Part shown: piece after piece, positions 51,801 to 59,300 of the stretch | Numbering within the stretch: position 1 is the stretch's first letter | How the letters are laid out: each line of letters starts with the position of its first letter | Assembly (NCBI RefSeq): GCF_001425055.1 | Contig: NZ_LMDK01000012.1 | Span: forward strand, 968,205 to 1,032,204 | Direction: 5' to 3' | DNA length: 64,000 bases | DNA from: Pelomonas sp. Root1237 | Lineage (GTDB): Bacteria; Pseudomonadota; Gammaproteobacteria; Burkholderiales; Burkholderiaceae_C | Program-made: the position numbers and the translations under genes | Notes under the pieces: generated by a model | Told to the model about the DNA's origin: nothing | Database searches by the model: none | The model's input: the letters and a program-made list of their open reading frames with translations, nothing else

Positions 51801-52768
51801 AAGAAATCGCCGATGGGCTGCAAAAAGGTCGTCAAGCGGTCCCAGGCTTCGCCGGCCACTTCCGTCACGAAGGTCTTCAGCTCGTCGATGGCGTTCAACA
51901 GCGGCTGGCAGTCGCCCGAGATCAGCGCGGCGGCAATGCCGGCGGCGCGCTCGACAAGGCCGGTGAACACGCCCAGCATCGTCGTCAGCGTGCCGCTCGG
52001 GTCCAGCGCGTTGAGCACCGAGGCCAGGCCGTCCAGCGCCGAGGACACCATCTCGCGCAGCAGGGCCATCGGTCCGCGCTCGATGACGGGCACCAGGCTG
52101 GGTGCCACTTCGCGCACCAGGCGCATGGCCACGGCGCCGATGGCTTCGCCGACCGCCTCGACGGCGGAACCGGCTGCATCCACGCCGGCATCCACGACAT
52201 CGCCGCCGAAATCGGCCACGGCGCCCGCGGCGTTGCCGAGGGTGTCCAGAATGCCTGAGCGCTGCACGCCGGCGGCAGGTGTTTCCTTGGCCGTCAGCGG
52301 CGCGCTGCTGGCCACCTTCTTCGCATTGGCCTCGGCCTCGCGTTCGGCCTTGTCGTGGTGGGCGCCACCGTCGGCCGCGCTCGGCTGGGTCGCAGGCACA
52401 CCCGCACGCTGCTGCTGCACGACGTGGGTGAGCTCGTGCGCGAGCAGGCCGCGGCCCTCTGCGCTTTCCGGCGCGAAGTGGGCGGCGCCGAAAACGATAT
52501 TGCTGCCGGCCGTGTAGGCCCGCGCACCCATGCCGGCGGCGGACTCGGCGGCGTCGCCGTCGGTGTGCACGCGAACATCGGCCAGCGGCACGCCGAAGCG
52601 GCCTTCCATCTCGGTGCGCATCGGCGCCGGCAGCGGCTGGCCGCCGCCGGCCTTGTCCTGCAGATAGCGGGGCAGGCCTGCGGCCGATGTTTTGGCTGCC
52701 GCTGCGCGCGGCGGCCCGCGGCTGGCTGCGCCTCGCGGCTTGCGTGCGGTGGCGGTGCGCGCCTGCAT
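48887..52768 (-). CDS. DUF4157 (eCIS core domain) giant protein with C-terminal nuclease-like domain
   Basis: A 1293-residue protein. Residues ~45-125 form a DUF4157 metalloprotease-like domain (RFGVPLADVRVHTDGDA, AYTAGSNIVFG and HELTH at 111-115). Such domains are hallmarks of extracellular contractile injection system (eCIS) loci. Residues ~160-1000 are long amphipathic and hydrophobic helices (e.g. FFENIGTHLLNGVSGWLFGQ). The last ~200 residues contain KGHLLNHNLDGPG...ENLGPITQDANN, which weakly resembles the DNA/RNA non-specific endonuclease family with its Gly-His-Leu and NL...N blocks. It is probably cargo or a cargo carrier. The start lies five bases from palindromic element copy 2, and a weak Shine-Dalgarno AGG lies inside that element. 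The small membrane gene overlaps its stop. Confidence 0.85.
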   Translation of the reverse strand: MQARTATARKPRGAASRGPPRAAAAKTSAAGLPRYLQDKAGGGQPLPAPMRTEMEGRFGVPLADVRVHTDGDAAESAAGMGARAYTAGSNIVFGAAHFAPESAEGRGLLAHELTHVVQQQRAGVPATQPSAADGGAHHDKAEREAEANAKKVASSAPLTAKETPAAGVQRSGILDTLGNAAGAVADFGGDVVDAGVDAAGSAVEAVGEAIGAVAMRLVREVAPSLVPVIERGPMALLREMVSSALDGLASVLNALDPSGTLTTMLGVFTGLVERAAGIAAALISGDCQPLLNAIDELKTFVTEVAGEAWDRLTTFLQPIGDFFTDLWNGYGAPAIEWLRSKAGAVWARIEAFGTDIWNWTAPVRNAVGDAWGWVKEQLFGPEDATSADSSGGIVGWITSKAGEAWDWVKEQTAPVWQPIAATAQKVADMLPPPWMRNFGQQMQQMSTQLNASATAMEGGDGVAENRDTLATVLPSVTQVIGTVRNVIVEAGGWVSTKVGALGTAVSSLMGSLRSSSLMAMLANALGWLEDAALRLVSWADEKVRGLFDWILQGFDALTPFIENAVGVVRKLIGVVGDLMRLPQLILSSVWEAIPCCIREPIKNFVFNQILARIPVFGQFFSDPTLWPRVQATALRILRQVFVDGDLAGAAWTFFQSVLRVLGLPPELVVQVLAKAAAAIGDILTDPVGFLINLLGAVKAGFGRFFENIGTHLLNGVSGWLFGQAESAGITPPTDFSIGSIFGFVLQVLGITVEHIFERLTLKLDASTVRRLRQIMNLATGAWHFLSILINEGPAGLWVEIQNQLSNLWDRVLDGVISWVTDAIIGRATRWLMSLLDVTGIMPVINTLVAVYNAIESFMQYLREMLEIVSKVLDGILDIAHGAIDGAAVFLEDALDRAMPVAIGFLANQFGLGRIGERMHELLETVRALVDQAIDWLIDRAIELGQAFIAMARRGVAAVRGAVGAVVQWWRERFSFTTESGEPHELYLEGEGEEGELMVASTPQRFPDFLAGLPASEDRTDAQQKYRRLQQLRRRARSLGSAAPAAGAAAAGGSADPMTSNDPQVVSAAIVALITEIATVTRRLMPAGGGASTPPAFGTVTAQGWARSAQIDRLNAQRSHWPVRGGEPSVTSARWVRLAKRRSDGNAGDHLYVKGHLLNHNLDGPGNIWENLGPITQDANNRGGASMLHAFETDVKTAVDGGGSARNFNVTMNYGRGNRGAALNEINAELATAGASRRRELEAVRGVVEEEQYIPSTITCRAEILNASGRRTSNLNISVANTITTRWRNYTVEP

Positions 52769-52773
52769 GGTCA

Positions 52774-53039
52774 GGGCCTGCTAACGCTACGGGAATCGGT
52801 GCGAGAGGGGCTACGCGGGTGCACGGCTAGGCGTCGCGCTGAAGCCCGGGCTGGGTGCCCGGGCAAGGCGCGCAACAAAGCCATGCGCCCGCGTAGCCCC
52901 TCTCCCGAAGGGTTGTCACTCAAAAGCCCGCGCGCGGCGTTGCGAAGCCTCGCTGGGGTCGACCCCAGCTTCGACTTCGCGCCTTGCTCGCGGGCTTTTG
53001 AGTGGCAACGCATCCGATCCCCGTAGTGTTAGCAGGCCC
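52774..53039 (+). repeat. Palindromic two-hairpin element, copy 2 (between eCIS ATPase and DUF4157 genes)
   Basis: Outer stem about 52774-52802 pairs with 53010-53039 (GGGCCTGCTAAC... / ...GTTAGCAGGCCC, with a wobble, a mismatch and a bulge). Hairpin A is 52803-52904, the linker is CCGAAGG, and hairpin B is 52912-53009 (21-bp stem with one wobble, 56-nt core). Relative to copy 1 the stems differ but remain complementary, while core motifs AGGCG, GCAAC, CGCGGCGTTGC and GCGCCTTGCT persist. Its right end falls in the ATPase stop codon (TAG, 53039-53041). Its left end is five bases from the DUF4157 ATG. Confidence 0.9.
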
Positions 53040-55000
53040 TACAGCTCGGACGGCGCGCTACGCCCCAGCTTGCGGTACTCGGCGCGCAGGCCGTCAGCAA
53101 TGTCCGCATAGGCAATGCGCTCACCGCGGGCGCGGGCCTGGGCGGCGGCAGCGAGCACGGCATTGCGCACATGGCCACCGGCGAAGTCGCCCAGGGCCGC
53201 CAGGCGGTTCAGGTCGGCGGCGCTGCAATCGCTGGCCTCGCCCAGGTGGGCCTGCCAGAGGCTGCGCCGCGCGGTAGCGTCGGGCGCGACGAAATCGATG
53301 ATGAAGTCCAGCCGGCGCGCGAAGGCCGGGTCGAAGCGGGCGCGGCTGTTGCTCGTCAGCACGACGATGCCGCTGTGGGTCTCGATGCGCTGCAGCAGGT
53401 AGTTGGTCTGCGCATTGGCGAAGCGGTCGTTGGCGCTGGCCACCTCGGTGCGCTTGCCGAACAGGGTGTCGGCCTCGTCGAAGAGCAGCACCGCGTCGGC
53501 ATGCTCGGCGCGGGCCAGCAACTCGGCCAGGTTCTTCTCGGTATCGCCTATCCATTTGCTCAGCATGGCCGCCAGGTCCACGCGGTAGACCGGCAGGCCC
53601 AGACGGTGGGCCAGCCACTGGCCGGCAAGCGACTTGCCGGTGCCGGAGCCGCCGGTGAACAGCATGCGCACGCCATCGCAGGCGCGCGTGCGTGTCGCCG
53701 CGCCCAGGCCGACGTGCAGGGTCTCGCGTTGCATGCAGCGCTGCACGATGCGCTCCAACTCGGAGCGAAATTGCGGGCTGGCGACGAGGGCGGCGTCGGG
53801 CACGGATTCGCTCAGCGGTTGGGCCAGCGCGTCGAGGGCGCGGCCCGAGGGTGTCATCAGGGCGGCGCGGTGCAGGCTCTCCGTCGTGGCCTGGCCGGCA
53901 CCGAGCAGGCGAGCCAGGCGGGCGTGGTCGCTGATCTGGGCGTAGCCGGCGCGGTAGCGGCCAGCGGCTTGCGTGGCCAGGGTCTCATCGGCCAGCGCGT
54001 CCCGCCAGAGCGCGGTGCGGGTCGCCGCATCGGGCAGCGGCACGCGCCAATCGGCCATGGGGCCATCGCGACGCACGCCGCCGTCCAGGCCGGTGACGAC
54101 CAGGGCCGGGCCGTCGTACACGGCCAGGGCTGGCAGCGTGGCCACGGTGCCCGGCGCGCCGTCGATCTCGAAGACGGGAACCCGGCCGGTCAGCACCAGC
54201 CAGGCTTCGGCACCGGGCGGCAGGGCGTCCGCGTTGGCAAACCAGGCCGGCTCGGCGTCGAGACGACGCACCAGCTCGGCGGCCAGGCCGCGCGCCTCGT
54301 GAGGCGCGGCGCTGCGGATGACGAGGCCGGAGCGTGGCATCGCGGCCAGGTCGCGGGCCCAGTCGGCCAGCGCCGCATCCAGAGCGGGGACGGGCGTCAC
54401 GGGCCACAGTGCGGGCAGCGGCGCGCCGGGCCAGTCGCAGGCCACGCCGGCCAGCGCGGCGGCGATGGGGGCGGGCACGCGCAGTGCGGTCTCGCACAGT
54501 GGGCGTGCACAGTTCGGCTCCTCGGCTTGCAGCAGGCCGTGGCGCATGGCGCGGCCATAGGCCACGGCATGCAGGGTCGCGGCTTCGCTGCGCTGCGGGT
54601 CCAAGGCGCTGAAGCTCTCGTGCAGCGGCGCAAAGGCGCGCGCCAGCAGGGCCAGCGTCGGCCGAGGGCTGGGCTGCGGCGCCTGCATCCAGGCGATGAC
54701 GCGGCAGGCCAGTGGATCATCTTCAACGGCCGCGACCAGGGCGAGCGCCAAGGTTTCGATGGTGCTTAAGCCAAAGGCGTCGCGGGCGCGAGCCAGCGCC
54801 GCATCGCTATCGACGCTGGCCAGCGCCTGGGCACGCCAATCGTCCCCGCCGGCGGCAACCAGCGCCTCGCGCAGAAATCGTTCCTCAGGTGCCGCGCTCG
54901 GCTCGCTCGGATGAACGAGCAAGGCACCCAGCGCCGCGAGTCCGAAGTCGCGCGGGCGCATCGTCAGCGTCAGTTGGGGCGGCAGGTCGGCGGGGTTCAT
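53039..55000 (-). CDS. eCIS-associated AAA+ ATPase
   Basis: A 653-residue protein. The C-terminal half (from ~430) is an AAA+ module with Walker A GGSGTGKS, Walker B AVLLFDEADTLFGKR, the sensor region IVVLTSNSRARFDPAFARRLDFIIDF and an arginine finger in FARR. The N-terminal ~400 residues are helical and poorly conserved, as in the ATPase found in nearly every eCIS locus (Afp15-like), which works in assembly or disassembly of the particle. ATG 55000 is chosen at MNPADLPPQL; the open frame extends upstream only antisense. It lies seven bases after the upstream gene. Its stop is bounded by palindromic element copy 2. Confidence 0.88.
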   Translation of the reverse strand: MNPADLPPQLTLTMRPRDFGLAALGALLVHPSEPSAAPEERFLREALVAAGGDDWRAQALASVDSDAALARARDAFGLSTIETLALALVAAVEDDPLACRVIAWMQAPQPSPRPTLALLARAFAPLHESFSALDPQRSEAATLHAVAYGRAMRHGLLQAEEPNCARPLCETALRVPAPIAAALAGVACDWPGAPLPALWPVTPVPALDAALADWARDLAAMPRSGLVIRSAAPHEARGLAAELVRRLDAEPAWFANADALPPGAEAWLVLTGRVPVFEIDGAPGTVATLPALAVYDGPALVVTGLDGGVRRDGPMADWRVPLPDAATRTALWRDALADETLATQAAGRYRAGYAQISDHARLARLLGAGQATTESLHRAALMTPSGRALDALAQPLSESVPDAALVASPQFRSELERIVQRCMQRETLHVGLGAATRTRACDGVRMLFTGGSGTGKSLAGQWLAHRLGLPVYRVDLAAMLSKWIGDTEKNLAELLARAEHADAVLLFDEADTLFGKRTEVASANDRFANAQTNYLLQRIETHSGIVVLTSNSRARFDPAFARRLDFIIDFVAPDATARRSLWQAHLGEASDCSAADLNRLAALGDFAGGHVRNAVLAAAAQARARGERIAYADIADGLRAEYRKLGRSAPSEL

Positions 55001-55007
55001 GAGCGCG

Positions 55008-56315
55008 TCACGAGGGGTAGTGGAAGTGCACGATGCGGCCCAGCCAGGGCACGAAGCCGGGGTTGATGTCGAAGCCAGCGCGGCGGATGCGCAGGTCCAG
55101 CGAGGCCGGCGGGAACTCGACGTCGATGCGCTCGGGCGAGACCCAGACCGCGCCGCGGCGTCGTGCAATGCGCAGCAGGGGCAGGTGGGCGTCGTGGACG
55201 GCGGCGAGGCGGGCGGTGCGCAGCCAGTGCGGGTCGTCGACGAGGGGCAAGTCGAGCCCGGCGAGTGCGGTGCGCATGACATCGTCGTCCGGAATGTGCA
55301 GGTGCCTGCAGGCGGCCCGCATTGCACCGGCCCAGGCGGCCAGCGGATCGTCGGCGTCGTCCAGGCCGCGGCGCAGCAGCATGGGCAACAGCAGCCAGAG
55401 GCCGGACCAGGGGCTGGCGAGGCCGTTGCTGAGGAGGGCGTGCGGCTCTGTTTTGGTGATGGCCTGAGCCGCAGGCGCTTCGATGGTGATGACCTCAGCG
55501 CGTCGGGACGCTGCAGGCGCTGGTTCGTCGGGATGCGCTGTCAGCGCATTTGCCTCCGCCTGCAGAGCATTCGGCACGGTTGGCGATGTGACACGCCGCT
55601 CGATGAGCGCGTCTTCAACGCAGGCCGACATGGCTGTCATCAGCTCAAGCAGCCGTGCCCGCGGTGTCAACGCAAGCGGCGCAGGCGCCTCGTTGCGAAG
55701 CCGCAGATGAGCCAGCTGGGGCGTCTCATCTGCCGCTTCGATCAGGCTCAGGACGGCGAGGGCTTGCACATCGACGATGGCCCGCACGAACTGCACCGCC
55801 AGCCTGTGCTCAGCGACCAGCGCCAGCAGCGCACGCACTTGCAGGGCCTGCCGCCGCGCCCCGGCGAGGGTGCCAGGCCCAGGCGCTTCGTCGTCTGCCA
55901 TCAGCATCAGCGCCACGGCGCGCGCCGGCCATGCGCCGTCCACATGCGGTGAAACCAGCCGCTGCCAGAACCAGGCCTTGGCCTCCTCACCGCGCAGCCA
56001 TCGCCGCAACAGCGCTTGGCGCGCCACTGCAAGGCTAGGCGCCCACACCGCTTCGGCCGTTTCGCTCGCCTGCTCCATGGGCTGGGCCCGCGTCGCCAGC
56101 TGTTGCCAGGCCCGCTCCAGTTGCTGGGCCAAGGCCTGCGCACTCGCTCCCGCCGCCGTGCGCAGGCGCAGTCGGCGCACAAGCACAAAGCGATTCAGCA
56201 ACGCAGCCGGCTTGGACGAAACGCGCAGCGCGTCCTCCACGTTAGGCAACAGGCCCGGCACCGCTGACCGCGATCTCAGTCGCAGGCGTTGGACGGTGAT
56301 CTCGGTCGCGGCCAT
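55008..56315 (-). CDS. eCIS-locus protein, possible tape-measure (CIS_TMP)-like
   Basis: A 435-residue protein with an Arg/Ala-rich helical body and a conserved-looking C-terminal part: SNGLASPWSGLWLLLPMLLRRGL (residues ~300-322) and the end DLRIRRAGFDINPGFVPWLGRIVHFHYPS. The AGLWLL.P.L-type block is reminiscent of the contractile-injection-system tape-measure group, but the resemblance is partial and this protein is shorter than many of them. It is co-transcribed, six bases after the 1537-residue gene and seven before the AAA+ ATPase. I am sure it is a real gene; the role is uncertain. Confidence 0.6.
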   Translation of the reverse strand: MAATEITVQRLRLRSRSAVPGLLPNVEDALRVSSKPAALLNRFVLVRRLRLRTAAGASAQALAQQLERAWQQLATRAQPMEQASETAEAVWAPSLAVARQALLRRWLRGEEAKAWFWQRLVSPHVDGAWPARAVALMLMADDEAPGPGTLAGARRQALQVRALLALVAEHRLAVQFVRAIVDVQALAVLSLIEAADETPQLAHLRLRNEAPAPLALTPRARLLELMTAMSACVEDALIERRVTSPTVPNALQAEANALTAHPDEPAPAASRRAEVITIEAPAAQAITKTEPHALLSNGLASPWSGLWLLLPMLLRRGLDDADDPLAAWAGAMRAACRHLHIPDDDVMRTALAGLDLPLVDDPHWLRTARLAAVHDAHLPLLRIARRRGAVWVSPERIDVEFPPASLDLRIRRAGFDINPGFVPWLGRIVHFHYPS

Positions 56316-56321
56316 GGCTCA

Positions 56322-59300
56322 TCAACCCAGCAGGAAGTTCACCGTGGACCGCGCGCTCGGCGTGAAGCCGGCCTGCACGGTCTGGGTCACGCTGACATGG
56401 GCGATGCCACCCACGATGTCGGCCACCACGGCATGGGCGGCGATACGGGCCACGCCGTGGGAGGCATCCAGCACCGGGTCCATCAGCTGCACCTTCATGC
56501 CCACGCGCAGCCGGTCGGGCAGCGAGGGCTGGACCTCGAAGCGCACGCCTGGGTGGATGGGAATCGGTCGCACCAGCCGGCCGGTGAGCAACTGGCCGGC
56601 CGGGCTGTGGCTGGCCGCCAGCAGGCAGACGCGCACCAGCGCCGCCATCAGCGCCACGGCGCGCGGCTGGCTCGCGTCCGCGCGGCGGCGCAGCCAGGAC
56701 GCCAGGTCGCGGATGTCTTCGCGGTCATCGCGGTCCAACTCGGCGAAGTGGGGCAGCGTCGACAGATCGCCCAGGTCGCCCACCGTATCGAACTGGCTGA
56801 AGCGCTCGGCCCAGTCGAGGCGGATGCCGGCGCGCACCGTGGACAGGCGGGCGTGCAGGCAGGTGGCCACCTGGGCAATGCGCGCGAGCTCTTCCGTCAC
56901 GCGGCGGTTCAGCAGATTGCGCTCGGCATTGCTGGCGGCCAGGTCGGCCAGCGATGCACTCCTGGCGATGAGATCGATCTTGCCCACCAGCCCCAGGCTG
57001 GCCGACGACAGGGCCACCGCGGCGAAGGGGAGTGCTTCACTGCGGGCCAGGCTCACGCTTTCGGCCTGGGCGCGCACGGCATTGAAGGCGACCTGCTGGC
57101 TGGCGCCGCCAGCCAGGCCGTTGAACAGGGTCAGCGCACTGAAGCTGCTGCTGGTGATGGCGGTGGCCGTGAGCGGCAGGGCGGTGAGCACGCGGTCGGC
57201 GACGAAGTGAGTGTCGAGCAGCCTCAGGTGGGCACGCATGGCCGGGAACCAGTCGACCGGCGCCTGGCGCACGATGCCGATCATGGCGGCCACGTCGCCG
57301 GGCGGGTCGTCGTGGTCGGCCAGGCAGGCGGGCACGGCGTCGGGCTCCAGGGCCGAGTCGAGCAGGCGCGAAGGCAGGGCCACGGTGCGGCTGCCGATGC
57401 GGGCGCGCGCAAAGGCGAGGAACTTCACATGCTCGGCAATGATGGCGTCGCGCGAGGCGTTGAGCGCGGCCGCGCGCTGCTGGTCTTCGGCGAGCAGCGC
57501 GCGGGCAGTGGCTACGTCCTGGCGCGACTCGGCCAGTTCGCGTTCGACCAGGGCCAGGCGTGAAGCGAGCCCGCCCAGGCTCACGTCGATGGCCGCCAGC
57601 GACTTCTGGCAGCGGGCCAGCGCGTCGCGGTATTTGCGCACGATGCCTTCGGCGGCGCGCAGCACAGCGATGGTGTGGTCCGACAGGTCGACGCCGCCGA
57701 GGAAGTAGGCCGACTCATCCCGGGCCTTGTCTTCCGGGTCGGGGTCGAAGCTGATGTCGGCAAAGCGCACGCGCAGCGCACTGAGCTTGATCGGCGCGGC
57801 ACGCAGCGGCTGGCCGCCGGGGTCGAACTCCTTGACCACGCCGTTGACGGTCTGCTTCTGCGCGATGCCGGGCACCTCCAGTTCGTCCAGGTCCAGGCCA
57901 AGCGCAGCGAGCTTGCTGATGACTTCGAGCCGCGTGGCCACGGTGAAGTCCTTGGCCTCGATGGCCCGCGGGCGCTCCAGACGCGAGGCGATGGAGGTGG
58001 TGCGGATCTCGGCCTTGCCGGTCAGCGCCGAGGAGTCGGTGACCTTGGTGCTGGGCGGCGGCGCTGTGGCCGCGGGGGCCAGCGGCACCAGGCCCGCCAG
58101 ATTGATGTGCGGGTCGAGCGCGACCTGGCCGCCGATGATGCCGCCAATGCTTCCGCCACCAATGACGCCGCCGATGCGCGGCGCTACGGGCGTAAAGGCC
58201 GAGATGGGCGTTTCGATGACCCGGATCGGCGATGGCGCGGGTGTCATGAAGCCGCCGACGCTCCTGCCGATGCCCACATTGCTGGTCACGTTCAGCGCCG
58301 CCGCGCTTTCGGTGACGCCCGCGCCCGCCCGGGCGATGCCGCGCGGCATGGGGACCGGCGCAACGCCGCCGGTGCGCGTGCGGATGGGGAAGATCGGCGG
58401 CGCGGTCGCACCATCCGGGCGCTTCAGCTGGGCCTCGCTCTTGACCGTGCCATAGAAGTCCGAGAGCTGCTCGCGTGTGGCGCTGGCGTTGTCGAGGTCG
58501 GCGATCTGGGTCAGCGCGGGCGAGACGGCGAAGCGGCTGGCCTGGGATTGCTTGAGCACCGTCTGGCGGAGCCGGTACATGTCGGTCTGCACCCGCAGAT
58601 AGCCCAGGTTGACGGCGTCGTCCGCTTCGTCGATGCGGCCGGATAGATCGGCCACCGTCTGGCGCAGGCCGTTGGCCTGGATCAGGGCAGCCAGGGGCTG
58701 GAAGCCGCGCTTGATGGCGTCAGCCTCGGTGGGGTCGAGCTTGCTGTCGTCGCCGGTGATGGGGGCGAGCTTGCGGCCGGCGATCAACGGGTCGGCCAGC
58801 AGCGTCGCCAGCTCGGCGGACTCGCGCTCGCCCTTCGCGTTGGCGCTGGTGTCGTAGGCGTTCTCGAAGGCTGTGTCGGCATCGCCCGGGTCGACGAAGT
58901 CCCAGGACTCGCCTTCGCCGCGCAAGGTTCCCGAGTCCCGTGTCTTCGGGTCGAGCCAGACGGTCTCCTGGTTATCTCGCAGCACGCCGACAGGCCCGAA
59001 CAGGGCCTGGCCGTCGTAGAGCGTGAAGGCCACGCCGCTGACGGTGGTGTCTTCCAGCGCCAGCGCCGCGGCAGGAATTTCGAGGCGATGCCAACGGCCC
59101 GGCGTGGGCACCATGTGCGGCTGGTCAGTGGACTGCTGCAGGCGCGACGGCGTGCCGTCCAAGCCCCAGCCGATCAGGTTCTCGCCCCAGTAGGCGCGGT
59201 GTTCCCAGCTGTTGGCGATCTGCCACTGCAGCATCAGCGTGCGCGGCGGGAACTCGCGGTCCAGCTGCACCCAGGCGAACAGCACATCGCCAGGGCGCAC

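Noticed and set aside
48506-52258. 1250-codon open frame on the plus strand opposite the DUF4157 gene
   Set aside because: Antisense shadow with repetitive His/Asp/Gln/Arg/Ala composition and no domain; the minus strand has HELTH and coupled neighbours.
52774-53039. Simple transcription terminator as an explanation for element copy 2
   Set aside because: No T-tract, more than 260 bp, and the same architecture occurs inside a riboswitch where termination would make little sense. A secondary effect on read-through is still possible.
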